This document shows positions 24,828-33,713 of a DNA stretch of 64,000 bases, in pieces. The notes under the pieces were generated by a model. That model saw only the letters and a list, made by a program, of their open reading frames with translations, searched no databases and was not told the origin of the DNA. This DNA comes from Variovorax sp. UMC13 (GTDB lineage Bacteria; Pseudomonadota; Gammaproteobacteria; Burkholderiales; Burkholderiaceae_C): positions 248,001 to 312,000 of the forward strand of contig NZ_LZZW01000010.1 in NCBI RefSeq assembly GCF_014170375.1. Direction: 5' to 3'. Position 1 is the first letter of the stretch. Each line of letters starts with the position of its first letter. Made by a program: the position numbers and the translations under genes.

Positions 24828-25679
24828 TCAGCCGCGCGCTGGTGGGGTGGCCGCCGCCGCGTCCTGCGCGGCGCGCTGCGCCGCTTCTTCCTGCGCGATG
24901 CGCAACCGCTCGCGGCTGTTGGTCAGGTGGATGCGCATCGCCGCCCGCGCCGACTCGGGGTCGCGCCGAGCGATGGCCGCGTAGATCTCTTCATGCTCGC
25001 GGTTGACGCGGCTCAGGTAGGCCCCGTTGCGGTCCAGCGTGCGGATGGCGTTGATGCGGGTGCGCGGGATGATCGTGGTGCCCAGGTGGCTCATGATGTC
25101 CGCGAAATAGGGGTTGCCGGTCGACTGTGCGATCTGCAGGTGGAAGCGGAAGTCCGGCGCCACGGTGTCGCCGGCCACCGCCACGTTGCGCTCGAAGTCG
25201 TCGAGCGCCTGGCGCATCACCTGCAACTGTTCCTCGGTGCGGCGGCTGGCGGCCAGGCCGGCGGATTCGGTCTCGAGGCTGATGCGCAATTCGAGCACCG
25301 CCAGCACGTCGACCGAGGTCGCGATGTCGCCCGCGTCGAGCCGGAACACGCTGCCCGCGCGCGGCTGCAGCACGAAGGTGCCGATGCCGTGGTGGGTCTC
25401 GACCAGGCCCGCGGCCTGCAGCTTCGACAGGGCCTCGCGCACCACGGTGCGGCTCACGCCGAAGCTTTGCATGATGGCCGACTCGGTCGGCAGCTTGTCG
25501 CCCGGGCGCAGCAGCTGGCTGCGGATCTTCTCGCTCAGGTCTTCCACCAGCCCGTGCGCCAGGCTGCGGCCGCGCTGGCGCGGACGGCCCGCGAAAGCAG
25601 CCCCCGCCGCAGCCCCGCCGGCACCGACGTCCGGCGGCGCGTCTGACGCCAAGGGATTACCCGCAATCGACTGAACCAT
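24828..25679 (-). CDS. GntR/FadR-family transcriptional regulator
   Basis: A 283-residue regulator. An N-terminal winged helix (LSEKIRSQLLRPGDKLPTES, then FGVSRTVVREALSKLQAAGL and HHGIGTFVL) is followed by an all-helical FCD effector domain whose His/Asp metal-ligand pattern is visible (DDFERNV, FHLQIAQSTGNPYF, EHEEIYAAI, HL). FadR-subfamily members of this kind often respond to sugar acids such as glucarate, galactarate or uronates. It lies between two divergent sets of aldarate genes, and two candidate operators flank its gene. I chose ATG 25679 (MVQSIAGNP). The promoter's -10 ends only 7 nt before it, so the mRNA may be leaderless. An upstream in-frame GTG or ATG could extend it. Confidence 0.9.
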   Translation of the reverse strand: MVQSIAGNPLASDAPPDVGAGGAAAGAAFAGRPRQRGRSLAHGLVEDLSEKIRSQLLRPGDKLPTESAIMQSFGVSRTVVREALSKLQAAGLVETHHGIGTFVLQPRAGSVFRLDAGDIATSVDVLAVLELRISLETESAGLAASRRTEEQLQVMRQALDDFERNVAVAGDTVAPDFRFHLQIAQSTGNPYFADIMSHLGTTIIPRTRINAIRTLDRNGAYLSRVNREHEEIYAAIARRDPESARAAMRIHLTNSRERLRIAQEEAAQRAAQDAAAATPPARG

Positions 25680-25686
25680 GGTCACG

Positions 25687-25717
25687 ATGATAATCGACAA
25701 GCAGGTTGTACGACAAC
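25687..25717 (-). promoter_or_regulatory. Candidate repressor operator and promoter between the regulator and ABC genes
   Basis: GTTGTACGACAAC at 25705-25717 is a perfect palindrome (arms GTTGT/ACAAC, 3-bp centre). It overlaps the -35 (TTGTCG) of a minus-strand promoter with -10 TATCAT (25687-25692) and an 18-bp spacer. The site is also about 90 bp upstream of the plus-strand ABC operon, so one operator could control both directions. Autoregulation is inferred. Confidence 0.55.
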
Positions 25718-25807
25718 AGATGACATACCACCCAGACCTCCTCGGAAACCGCGTCACGGGGCGTCCAAGCCTCTGAGGAGGCTCGGCAGTTCCGCTCCGG
25801 CACTCAC

Positions 25808-26557
25808 ATGAAGTATTCGCTCGACTTCGCTCCCCTGGCCCCCTATTGGCCGGTCTTCGTCAACGGCGCCTGGCTCACGCTCAAGATGACCGCGCTGGCG
25901 GTGCTCATCGGCGTCGCCATCGGCACGCTGGTGGCCTTCGCCAAGCGCAGCCGGATCAAGCCGCTGGCCCGCGTCTGCAGCCTCTACATCGAGATCGTGC
26001 GCAACACGCCCTTCCTGGTGCAGATCTTCCTGCTGTACTTCGGCCTGGCCAGCTTCGGCGTGCGCATGCCCACCTTCGCGGCCGCCGTGCTCGCGATGGT
26101 GATCAACATCGCGGCCTATGCGGCCGAGATCATTCGGGCCGGCCTGGAGTCGGTGCCGCGCGGACAGATCGAGGCTGCCGAATGCCTGGGCCTGTCCAAA
26201 TGGCGCATCGGCTGGCACGTGATGCTGCAGCCCTCGATCGAGAAGGTCTACCCCGCCCTCACGAGCCAGTTCCTGCTGATGATGCAGGCCTCGGCCATGG
26301 CCTCGCAGATCTCGGCCGAGGAGCTCACGGCCATCGCCAACACCGTGCAGTCGGACACCTTCCGCTCGCTCGAGACCTACATCGTGGTCGCGGCGCTGTA
26401 CCTGGTGCTGTCGCTGTTCATCAAGCTCGTGACCTGGGCGCTGGGCGAGTACCTGTTCCGCCGCCGCCGCGTGGTGCGCCGCGCGGCCGCGCAGGCGGGC
26501 AAGTTCCAGCCAGCGGGCTCGACGGCCACCGTCGCCGTGCATGGGGGGGCTGCATGA
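25808..26557 (+). CDS. Polar amino-acid-type ABC transporter permease (first subunit)
   Basis: A 249-residue HisM/GlnP-type inner-membrane permease. It has about five membrane segments, the sequence EIVRNTPFLVQIFLLYFGL, and the EAA loop that contacts the ATPase (QIEAAECLGLSKWRIGWHVM). It is the first gene of a four-gene ABC set (permease, permease, ATPase, receptor), followed directly by udh. Most relatives import amino acids. Here the neighbourhood suggests a sugar acid, or that the set is only co-located. The ribosome site is weak. The C-terminal tail after RRRRVVRR is longer than usual. Confidence 0.9.
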   Translation: MKYSLDFAPLAPYWPVFVNGAWLTLKMTALAVLIGVAIGTLVAFAKRSRIKPLARVCSLYIEIVRNTPFLVQIFLLYFGLASFGVRMPTFAAAVLAMVINIAAYAAEIIRAGLESVPRGQIEAAECLGLSKWRIGWHVMLQPSIEKVYPALTSQFLLMMQASAMASQISAEELTAIANTVQSDTFRSLETYIVVAALYLVLSLFIKLVTWALGEYLFRRRRVVRRAAAQAGKFQPAGSTATVAVHGGAA

Positions 26558-26615
26558 GCGCCGCACGGCCGCCCGAAGGCGCTTGCACCGCAGCGCGAAG
26601 CGCGGAGGTGCGCCC

Positions 26616-27260
26616 GTGAACTTCGGCAGCTTCACCTTCACGCACCTGCTCTACCTGGTGCAGGCCATCGGCTGGACGCTGGTGCTCTCGGCGCTGGCCT
26701 TCGCGCTCGGCGCGATCGGCGGCTTCGGCCTGATGCTCGCGCGCATCTCGCCGCGGGCCTGGCTGCGCTGGTCCGCACTGATCTACATCGAATGCATCCA
26801 GGGCATCCCGCTGCTGATCCTGCTGTTCATCGTGTACTTCGGCCTGTCGGTCTACGGGCTCTCGCTGCCTTCGCTGGTGGCGGCCGGGCTGGCGATGATG
26901 ATCTACGTGAGCGCCTACCTGGGCGACATCTGGCGCGGCTGCATCGAGGCCATGCCCAAGCCGCAGTGGGAAGCCTCCGAATGCCTGGCCTTCTCGCGCT
27001 GGCAGACGCTGCGCCTGGTGATCATCCCGCAGGCCGTGCGCCTGTCGCTGCCGCCCACCGTCGGCTTCCTGGTGCAGATCATCAAGATGACCTCGCTGGC
27101 CTCGGTGATCGGCTTCGTCGAGCTCACGCGCGCCGGCCAGATCATCAACAACACCATCTTCCAGCCCTTCCTGGTCGGTGCCTTCTATTTTGCCCTGTGC
27201 TATCCGCTGTCGCGCTGGAGCGAAGCGATGGAGAAGAAACTCAATGTCGCCAATCGATAA
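26616..27260 (+). CDS. Polar amino-acid-type ABC transporter permease (second subunit)
   Basis: A 214-residue HisM/GlnP-type permease that partners the previous one. It contains YIECIQGIPLLILLFIVYFG and the EAA loop QWEASECLAFSRWQTLRLVI. The GTG at 26616 was chosen because GGAGG lies 8 nt upstream and the protein then starts MNFGSFTFTHLLYL, as in relatives; codons upstream in the frame look non-coding. Its end overlaps the start of the ATPase gene by 17 bp. The two different permeases suggest a heterodimeric membrane channel. Confidence 0.88.
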   Translation: MNFGSFTFTHLLYLVQAIGWTLVLSALAFALGAIGGFGLMLARISPRAWLRWSALIYIECIQGIPLLILLFIVYFGLSVYGLSLPSLVAAGLAMMIYVSAYLGDIWRGCIEAMPKPQWEASECLAFSRWQTLRLVIIPQAVRLSLPPTVGFLVQIIKMTSLASVIGFVELTRAGQIINNTIFQPFLVGAFYFALCYPLSRWSEAMEKKLNVANR

Positions 27261-28062
27261 ACCGTCGCCGGCCCGCGCCCAGGTCGACCTCGCCGCCCCC
27301 GCGGGCGGCAGCCATGCCCACGACGCGGCCCGCGGCGCGCCCATCGTCAAGCTGGACCAGGTCTACAAGAGCTTCGGCGCCAACCAGGTGCTCAAGGGCG
27401 TGTCCTTCGAGGTCGCCAAGGGCGAGATGATCGCCATCATCGGCGCCAGCGGCTCGGGCAAGAGCACGGCGCTGCGCTGCATCGACCGGCTCGAGGTCAT
27501 CGACCAGGGCAGCATCGAGGTCTGCGGCATTCGCGTCGACAGCCCGAGCGTCGACCTGAAGAAGCTGCGGCTCGAAGTGGGCATCGTGTTCCAGAGCTAC
27601 AACCTCTTCCCCCACCTCTCGGTGCAGGAGAACATCATGCTGGCGCTGCGCCACGTGAAGCAGCAGTCGCGCAGCGAAGCGCGCGAAGTCGCCCTGCGCG
27701 TGCTCGAGCAGGTGGGCCTGGTGGAAAAGGCCGACGCCTACCCCGAACAGCTCTCCGGCGGCCAGCAGCAGCGCGTGGCCATCGCGCGTTCGCTCGCGAT
27801 GTCGCCCAAGGTCATGCTGTTCGACGAGGTCACCTCGGCGCTCGATCCGCAGCTCACCGGCGAGGTGCTGCGCGTGATGGAAGACCTTGCGGCCGGCGGC
27901 ATGACCATGCTGCTGGTCACGCACGAGATGGCCTTCGCCAAGCGCGTGGCCGACCGGATCATCTACATGCACAAGGGCACGGTGTGGGAGACCGGCACCG
28001 GCGAGATGCTCGACGCGCCCAGAACGCCGGAGCTGCATGCCTTCCTGAACAACGGGCTGTGA
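27244..28062 (+). CDS. Amino-acid-type ABC transporter ATP-binding protein
   Basis: A 272-residue GlnQ/HisP-like ATPase that powers the two permeases. All motifs are intact: Walker A GASGSGKST, Q-loop FQSYNLFPHL, signature LSGGQQQRVAIARSLA, Walker B VMLFDEVTSALD and the switch His in LLVTHEM. Its ~35-residue Ala/Pro-rich N-terminal extension before the ABC domain is unusual. The ATG at 27244 has GGAG 10 nt upstream, inside the end of the permease gene. Confidence 0.95.
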   Translation: MSPIDKPSPARAQVDLAAPAGGSHAHDAARGAPIVKLDQVYKSFGANQVLKGVSFEVAKGEMIAIIGASGSGKSTALRCIDRLEVIDQGSIEVCGIRVDSPSVDLKKLRLEVGIVFQSYNLFPHLSVQENIMLALRHVKQQSRSEAREVALRVLEQVGLVEKADAYPEQLSGGQQQRVAIARSLAMSPKVMLFDEVTSALDPQLTGEVLRVMEDLAAGGMTMLLVTHEMAFAKRVADRIIYMHKGTVWETGTGEMLDAPRTPELHAFLNNGL

Positions 28063-28114
28063 ACAGGCAGCCCGGTTCATTTCATTTCCTCCCCATCCAT
28101 TCCAGGAGACTTTC

Positions 28115-28912
28115 ATGACACTCGGCACCCTCTTCACCCGCAGCTGCATCGCACTGGCCCTCGCCGGCGGCCTCGCGCAGGCCGCCATGGCCGACCAGCT
28201 CGACGACATCAAGAAGGCCGGTACGATCCGCGTGGCCATCGCCATCGGCACGCCGCTGTTCAGCTACACCGACGCCAACATGCAGCCGACCGGCTCCGAC
28301 GTCGACACCGCCACCGAGCTCGCCAAGGACCTGGGCGTCAAGCTGCAGATCGTGCCGATCAACACCGCGGCACGCATCCCGACGCTGCAGGCGCAACGCG
28401 CCGACGTGGTCATCTCCAGCCTCTCGATCACCGAGGAGCGCGCCAAGGTGGTGGACTTCTCGATCCCCTACTCGGCCATCACCATCATGGTGGCCGCACC
28501 CAAGGACATGAAGATCGCCAGCTACGCCGACCTGAGCGGCAAGCGCATCGGCCTCACGCGCGCCACCACCAACGACACCATCACCACCCGCGAAGCCAAG
28601 GGCGCGGAGATCATGCGCTACGAGGAAGACGCGACGCTGATCACCTCGGTGGTGACCGGCCAGGTCGACATCTTCTCGAGCACGCCCTCGAACATGGGCG
28701 AGGTCAACAAGCGCGCGCCGGGCAAGAACTACGAGATGAAGTTCTCGCAGCTCGATTCGGGCCTGGGCATCACGATGAACAAGGGCAACCCCAAGCTCAA
28801 GGAATGGGTCGACGGCTGGGTCGCGGCCAACATCAAGAACGGCAAGCTCAACACCATCTACAAGAAGTACCACGGTCGCGACCTGCCGGCCACGGTGTTC
28901 AAGCCCGCCTGA
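28115..28912 (+). CDS. Periplasmic substrate-binding protein of the amino-acid-type ABC transporter
   Basis: A 265-residue family-3 extracellular solute receptor with a signal peptide (cleavage near AAMA/DQ). Family motifs include GTIRVAIAIGTPLFSY, QPTGSDVDTATELAKDLGV, RIPTLQAQRADVVISSLSIT, ERAKVVDFS and GITMNKGN. AGGAG lies just upstream of the ATG. It is the last ABC gene and is followed after 13 bp by udh, so import and oxidation may share one transcript. The ligand is not predictable from sequence; sugar acids and amino acids are both possible. Confidence 0.92.
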   Translation: MTLGTLFTRSCIALALAGGLAQAAMADQLDDIKKAGTIRVAIAIGTPLFSYTDANMQPTGSDVDTATELAKDLGVKLQIVPINTAARIPTLQAQRADVVISSLSITEERAKVVDFSIPYSAITIMVAAPKDMKIASYADLSGKRIGLTRATTNDTITTREAKGAEIMRYEEDATLITSVVTGQVDIFSSTPSNMGEVNKRAPGKNYEMKFSQLDSGLGITMNKGNPKLKEWVDGWVAANIKNGKLNTIYKKYHGRDLPATVFKPA

Positions 28913-28925
28913 GGACCCAGCGACC

Positions 28926-29726
28926 ATGGCAAAGGAACTGGGTCGGCTGCTGTTGACCGGCGCCGCCGGCGGGCTGGGCAAAGTGCTGCGCGAATCGCTC
29001 AAGCCCTCGGCCGCGGTGCTGCGGCTGTCCGACATCGCGGGCATGGCGCCGGCAAGCGGCGAGAACGAAGAGGTCGTGCCCTGCGACCTGGCGGACAAGG
29101 CGGCGGTCGATGCGCTGGTGCGGGGCTGCGACGCCATCGCCCACTTCGGCGGCGTGTCGGTCGAGCGGCCCTTCGAGGAAGTGCTCGAGGCCAACATCAA
29201 GGGCACCTTCCACCTCTACGAAGCCGCGCGCCGCCACGGCGTGAAGCGCGTGGTGTTCGCGAGCTCGAACCACGTGATCGGCTTCTACCGCCAGGACGAG
29301 CCGCTCGATGCGCACGTCGCGCGCCGGCCCGACGGCTACTACGGCCTGTCGAAATCCTTCGGCGAGGACCTGGCGCAGTTCTACTTCGACCGCTGGGGCA
29401 TCGAGACCGTGAGCATCCGCATCGGCTCCTCCTTTCCCGCGCCGCTCAACCGCCGCATGATGAGCACCTGGCTCAGCTACCGCGACCTGACGACGCTGAT
29501 CGAGAAGTCACTGTTCACGCCCGACGTGAAGCACACCGTGGTCTACGGCATGTCGGCCAACCGCGACCTGTGGTGGGACAACGCTGCGGCCGCGCACCTG
29601 GGCTTCGTCCCGCAGGACGGCTCGGAGGTCTTTCGGGCGCAGGTCGAGGCGCAGCCGCCTGTGGCGCCCAACGACCCGAACGCGATCTACCAGGGCGGTG
29701 CGTTCACCGCCCAGGGCCCTTTCTGA
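28926..29726 (+). CDS. udh: Uronate dehydrogenase (NAD-dependent)
   Basis: Oxidises D-galacturonate or D-glucuronate at C1 with NAD+ to the aldarolactone. At 266 residues it matches characterised Udh enzymes (about 265). It has the extended-SDR Rossmann motif LLLTGAAGGLGK, the DLAD cofactor loop, FASSNHVIGFY, and the catalytic YGLSK motif. Characteristic Udh stretches are ISVEKPFE-like VSVERPFEEVL and STWLSYRDL. It opens the oxidative hexuronate pathway, with the lactonase gene immediately downstream. A family-1 repeat fills the gap between the two. Confidence 0.95.
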   Translation: MAKELGRLLLTGAAGGLGKVLRESLKPSAAVLRLSDIAGMAPASGENEEVVPCDLADKAAVDALVRGCDAIAHFGGVSVERPFEEVLEANIKGTFHLYEAARRHGVKRVVFASSNHVIGFYRQDEPLDAHVARRPDGYYGLSKSFGEDLAQFYFDRWGIETVSIRIGSSFPAPLNRRMMSTWLSYRDLTTLIEKSLFTPDVKHTVVYGMSANRDLWWDNAAAAHLGFVPQDGSEVFRAQVEAQPPVAPNDPNAIYQGGAFTAQGPF

Positions 29727-29732
29727 AATGAC

Positions 29733-29822
29733 CACCCCCAGGCTCCGCGCACTGCGTGTCGCTCCTCCCTCCCCCTTCGAGGGGGCCACACCAGCGGCCC
29801 GGCAAAGCCGGTTCCGCGGTGT
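29733..29822 (+). repeat. Intergenic palindromic repeat, family 1, copy B
   Basis: This 90-bp element fills much of the gap between udh and the lactonase gene. It is nearly the same as the minus strand of 23630-23721. It contains a C5-TTCGA-G5 hairpin and the block ACCAGCGGCCCGGC. It lies just past a gene end, as copy A does. Confidence 0.8.
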
Positions 29823-29878
29823 GTCTGGAAGGGGCATTTCCCTCGGCAACCCAGCGGGCCACTGCCCGCACTGATCTC

Positions 29879-30784
29879 ATGGCCAACGCCGCCGAACTCG
29901 TCCTCGACGCACGCAATGCCACGGGCGAAAGCCCCGTCTGGCATACCGCGGAACAAGCGCTCTACTGGGTCGACATCCCGGCCAGGCAACTGCATCGCCT
30001 CGACCCCGGCAGCGGCGCCCACAGCAGCTGGACCGGCGACGAGATGCTGGCCTGCATCGCGCCGCGCGCCGGCCATCCGGGCCAGTGGATCGCGGGCATG
30101 GAGAGCGGCCTGTTCGCCATCGCCACGCGGGACGACGGCACGCTGGCCACCACGCCGCTGGCCCACGCGGTGCACGCCGCGCACGGCATGCGCTTCAACG
30201 ACGGCCGTTGCGACCGCCAGGGCCGCTTCTGGGCCGGCACGATGCTGATGGACATGGCGGCCGGCCGCAGCGTCGGCCGCGTCTACCGCTACCAGAGCGA
30301 CGTCAACGCCGAAGCCGCGCTGCGGCTGCAGATCGACGAGCTGATCGTGCCCAACGGCCTGGGCTTCAGCCCCGACGGCCGCACGATGTACCTGTCCGAC
30401 TCGCACCCCTCGGTGCAGGCGATCTGGGCCTTCGACTACGACCCCGACACCGGCACGCCGCACCACCGCCGCCTGTTCGTCGACATGAAGCCCCTGCCCG
30501 GCCGGCCCGACGGCGCGGCCGTCGACGCCGACGGCTGCTACTGGATCTGCGGCAACGACGCCGGGCTGGTGCACCGCTTCACGCCCGCCGGCAGGCTCGA
30601 CCGTTCGCTCGCCGTGCCGGTGAAGAAGCCCGCGATGTGCGCCTTCGGCGGCGCCGGGCTCGACACGCTCTACGTCACCTCGATCCGCCCCGGCGGCGAC
30701 GTGGCCGACCAGCCACTGGCCGGCGGCGTGTTCGCGCTGCGCCCCGGCGTGCGCGGCCTGCCCGAGCCGGCCTGCGCCTTCTAG
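29879..30784 (+). CDS. SMP-30/gluconolactonase/LRE family lactonase
   Basis: A 301-residue six-bladed beta-propeller lactonase that should hydrolyse the aldarolactone made by Udh to galactarate or glucarate. Metal-site residues of the SMP-30 family are recognisable: the Glu in NATGESPVW, the Asn in GMRFNDGRCD, the Asn in IVPNGLGFSPDG and the Asp in AAVDADGCYW. The protein is cytosolic (no signal peptide). The ATG at 29879 gives the usual N-terminus (ELVLDARNATGESPVW), although no clear ribosome site precedes it; the frame is open further upstream through the repeat, which is unlikely to be coding. Confidence 0.9.
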   Translation: MANAAELVLDARNATGESPVWHTAEQALYWVDIPARQLHRLDPGSGAHSSWTGDEMLACIAPRAGHPGQWIAGMESGLFAIATRDDGTLATTPLAHAVHAAHGMRFNDGRCDRQGRFWAGTMLMDMAAGRSVGRVYRYQSDVNAEAALRLQIDELIVPNGLGFSPDGRTMYLSDSHPSVQAIWAFDYDPDTGTPHHRRLFVDMKPLPGRPDGAAVDADGCYWICGNDAGLVHRFTPAGRLDRSLAVPVKKPAMCAFGGAGLDTLYVTSIRPGGDVADQPLAGGVFALRPGVRGLPEPACAF

Positions 30785-30832
30785 CAGCCCACCCGTTTTT
30801 CGATCCCACCAACGAGAGCAAGAGGAAGACAA

Positions 30833-31810
30833 ATGACCATCCGACGCACATTGATCGCGCTCGCCGCCTGTGCCGGCGCAGCGCTCATCGGCAGCGGTGC
30901 ACACGCCACCGAGTTCCGCTCGGCCGATATCCACCCCGACGACTATCCGACCGTGACCGCGGTCAAGTTCATGAGCGAGCGCCTCAAGGCGCTGTCGGGC
31001 GGCAAGCACAGCATCAAGGTCTACAACAACAGTTCGCTCGGCAACGAGAAAGACACCATCGAGCAGACCAAGATCGGCGCGCTGCAGATGGTGCGCGTGA
31101 ACATCGCCCCGATGAACAACATCTGCGCCGAGACGCAGGTGCCGACCATGCCCTTCCTGTTCCGCTCGGTCGACCACCTGCACAAAGTGCTCGACGGCCC
31201 GATCGGCGAGGAGATCTTGAAGAGCTGCGAGAAGCAGGGCTTCATTGGCCTGGCCTACTACGACAGCGGCGCGCGCTCGATGTTCACCGCCAAGAAGCCG
31301 GTGCGCAGCTTCGCCGACATGAAGGGCCTGAAGGTGCGCGTGCAGCAGTCGGACCTGTGGGTCTCGATGCTCGAGGCCATGGGCGCCAACGCCACCCCGA
31401 TGCCCATGGGCGAGGTCTACACCGGCCTCAAGACCGGCCTGATCGACGCCGCCGAGAACAACTATCCCACCTACGAGAGCGCGCGCGCCTTCGAGGTCGC
31501 CAAGTACTACAGCAAGACCGAGCACTCGATGGCGCCCGAGATGCTGCTGTTCTCCAAGCGCGTGTGGGACAAGCTCACGCCGCAGGAGCAGGGCTGGATC
31601 CGCCAGGCCGCCAAGGAGTCGGTGCCCTACATGCGCAAGCAGTGGGAAGAGCGCGAGATCAAGTCGCTGGCCACGGTGAAGGCCGGCGGCGCGGAGATCA
31701 TCGACGTGGACAAGGCGCCGTTCCAGGCCGCGATGAAGCCGGTGTACGACAAGTTCATCACCGACGCGAAGTTGAAGGACCTCGTGAAGCGGGTGCAGGA
31801 CACGAAGTAG
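30833..31810 (+). CDS. TRAP transporter periplasmic receptor (DctP family), probably uronate-binding
   Basis: A 325-residue receptor with a signal peptide (cleavage near AHA/TEF). The N-terminus [19 protein letters not shown] and the stretch [19 protein letters not shown] resemble uronate-specific DctP proteins. The conserved carboxylate-binding Arg is in [11 protein letters not shown] and the ligand Asn in [12 protein letters not shown]. It delivers ligand to the DctQ/DctM pair encoded next, driven by the sodium gradient. GAGGAAG lies 5 nt before the ATG. A family-2 repeat separates it from dctQ. Confidence 0.93.
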   Translation: MTIRRTLIALAACAGAALIGSGAHATEFRSADIHPDDYPTVTAVKFMSERLKALSGGKHSIKVYNNSSLGNEKDTIEQTKIGALQMVRVNIAPMNNICAETQVPTMPFLFRSVDHLHKVLDGPIGEEILKSCEKQGFIGLAYYDSGARSMFTAKKPVRSFADMKGLKVRVQQSDLWVSMLEAMGANATPMPMGEVYTGLKTGLIDAAENNYPTYESARAFEVAKYYSKTEHSMAPEMLLFSKRVWDKLTPQEQGWIRQAAKESVPYMRKQWEEREIKSLATVKAGGAEIIDVDKAPFQAAMKPVYDKFITDAKLKDLVKRVQDTK

Positions 31811-31816
31811 CACCTC

Positions 31817-31911
31817 GCTCCTTCCCCTCCGGGGGAAGGTCGGGACGGGGGCCTCGCAGCGTGCCGCGGGCCCCCACCCCTGCCCTCCCCCAGCGGGGGC
31901 GGGCGCAAGAC
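31817..31911 (+). repeat. Intergenic palindromic repeat, family 2, first copy
   Basis: The DctP-DctQ gap holds two GC-rich hairpins. The first is CCTTCCCC-tcc-GGGGGAAGG; the second lies in CCCTCCCCCAGCGGGGGCGGG. The flanking text GCTCCTTCCCC...GCGGGCCCCCACCCC recurs at 61416-61530. It may attenuate or stabilise mRNA between the receptor and membrane genes. Confidence 0.75.
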
Positions 31912-31924
31912 AAAGAACAAAACC

Positions 31925-32413
31925 ATGTACACCAAGATTTGCCGCACGCTCGCGCGTGCCTGCATGTGGCTGGGCATCGTCGGTCTCGTCGCGGTGATCT
32001 GCGCCGTGAGCTGGCAGGTGTTCGGCCGCTACGTCATGAACAACACGCCCACCTGGGCCGAGAGCCTGGCACTGCTGCTGGTGCTCTACGTCACGATGTT
32101 CGGCGTGGCCGTCGGCGTGCGCGACGCGGGCCACATCGGGCTCGAGTCCTTCCTCGTGCTCGCGCCCGACTGGCTGCGCCTGAAGATGGAATACCTGATC
32201 CACGCGCTGGTGCTGGTCTTCGGCGCCGCCATGGCCTGGAACTGCGCCTCGCTGGCCGAATCGGTGTGGGATTACCGACTGCCCACGCTGTGGATCTCCG
32301 AAGGCTGGAAGTACGTGCCGGCCGCGATCTCCGGCGTGCTGATCGTGATGTTCTCGATCGAACACATCATCGCGCTCGCCCAGGGCCGCGAAGTCGAACC
32401 TGCATGGGGCTGA
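31925..32413 (+). CDS. TRAP transporter small membrane subunit (DctQ family)
   Basis: A 162-residue inner-membrane protein with four predicted membrane helices. It has the DctQ hallmark VSWQVFGRYVMNNTPTWAESL near residue 35, in which the aromatic/RY and TWAEE-like motifs are conserved. It partners DctM, whose gene starts 4 bp downstream. Length is normal. In the island it should import hexuronates or aldarates captured by the DctP protein. Confidence 0.92.
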   Translation: MYTKICRTLARACMWLGIVGLVAVICAVSWQVFGRYVMNNTPTWAESLALLLVLYVTMFGVAVGVRDAGHIGLESFLVLAPDWLRLKMEYLIHALVLVFGAAMAWNCASLAESVWDYRLPTLWISEGWKYVPAAISGVLIVMFSIEHIIALAQGREVEPAWG

Positions 32414-32417
32414 CCGC

Positions 32418-33713
32418 ATGACCATCCCTCTGCTGATTCTCTGCATCTCCTTCACGCTGTTCCTGCTGCTGGGCGTGCCGGTCGCGTTCTCGATCGGGCT
32501 CTCGGCCCTGGCCACGCTGGCCTACGAAGGCCTGCCGCTCGCGGTGGGCTTCCAGCAGATGACCTCGGGCATGGGCATCTTCTCCTTCCTGGCGATCCCC
32601 TTCTTCATCTTCGCCGGCGAGCTGATGCTGTACGGCGGCATCGCCGACCGCATCGTCGACTTCGCGCGCAACCTGGTGGGCCATGTGCGCGGCGGGCTGG
32701 GCATGTCGAACGTGGTGGCCTGCACGCTGTTCGGCGGCGTCTCGGGCTCGCCGGTGGCCGACGTCTCGGCCATGGGCGCGGTGATGATCCCGATGATGAA
32801 GAAGGAGGGCTACCACGCCGACTACGCGGTCAACGTGACCACGCACGCGGCCCTGGTCGGCGCGCTGATGCCCACCAGCCACAACCTGATCATCTATTCG
32901 CTGGCGGCCGGCGGCAAGGTGTCGATCGCGGCGCTGATCCTCGCGGCGCTGCTGCCCGCGGTGATCCTCACGCTGAGCAACCTGGCGGCCGCCTACCTGG
33001 TGGCGGTCAAGCGCGGCTACCCCAAGGGCACCTTCCCGGGCTGGGCCATCGTGGCGCGTTCCTTCGCGGCGGCGCTGCCGGGGCTGTTCATCGTGGTGCT
33101 GATCCTGGGCGGCATCCTCTCGGGCATCTTCACCGCCACCGAATCGGCCGCGGTGGCCGTGCTCTACGCGCTGGCGCTGACCATCCTGCTGTACCGCACG
33201 CTCAAGTGGGAGCACTTCATCAAGGCCGCCTCGAAGGCGGTGCGCACCACCGGCGTGATCCTGCTGCTGATCGGCATCTCGAGCACCTTCGGCTACCTGA
33301 TCAGCCTCTACGGCGTGGCCGAACTCACCGGCCAGATGCTGTCGCAGATCACCAGCACGCCCTGGGTCATCTTCCTGATGATCAACGTGATCCTGTTCGT
33401 GCTGGGCACCTTCCTCGACATGGCCGCGACCATCCTGCTGTGCACGCCGATCTTCCTGCCGATCGCGCAGCAGTACGGCATGACCTCGGTGCAGTTCGGC
33501 ATCGTGATGCTGATCAACTGCGCGCTGGGCCTGAACACACCGCCCGTGGGCACCACCCAGTTCGTGGGCTGCGCGATCGGCGGCGTGTCGGTGGGCACGG
33601 TGATGCGCACCATCTGGCCCTTCTACGGCGCGCTGATCTTCGCGCTCGGCGTGGTGACCTTCGTGCCGGCCTTCTCCACCTGGCTCCCGAGCCTGTTCAT
33701 GGTGGTCAAGTGA
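32418..33713 (+). CDS. TRAP transporter large permease subunit (DctM family)
   Basis: A 431-residue DctM protein with about 11-12 membrane helices. It has [32 protein letters not shown] (the conserved re-entrant glycine-rich region), [17 protein letters not shown] and [15 protein letters not shown]. It forms the Na+/substrate symport path. The stop overlaps the garD start as GTGA, tying transport to catabolism in one transcript. Confidence 0.95.
   Translation: MTIPLLILCISFTLFLLLGVPVAFSIGLSALATLAYEGLPLAVGFQQMTSGMGIFSFLAIPFFIFAGELMLYGGIADRIVDFARNLVGHVRGGLGMSNVVACTLFGGVSGSPVADVSAMGAVMIPMMKKEGYHADYAVNVTTHAALVGALMPTSHNLIIYSLAAGGKVSIAALILAALLPAVILTLSNLAAAYLVAVKRGYPKGTFPGWAIVARSFAAALPGLFIVVLILGGILSGIFTATESAAVAVLYALALTILLYRTLKWEHFIKAASKAVRTTGVILLLIGISSTFGYLISLYGVAELTGQMLSQITSTPWVIFLMINVILFVLGTFLDMAATILLCTPIFLPIAQQYGMTSVQFGIVMLINCALGLNTPPVGTTQFVGCAIGGVSVGTVMRTIWPFYGALIFALGVVTFVPAFSTWLPSLFMVVK

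Noticed and set aside
28926..29726. Reading the udh product as a generic sugar-nucleotide epimerase
   Set aside because: Length (266), the NDP-sugar site differences and the close match to known Udh motifs, together with the neighbouring lactonase and aldarate genes, favour uronate dehydrogenase.
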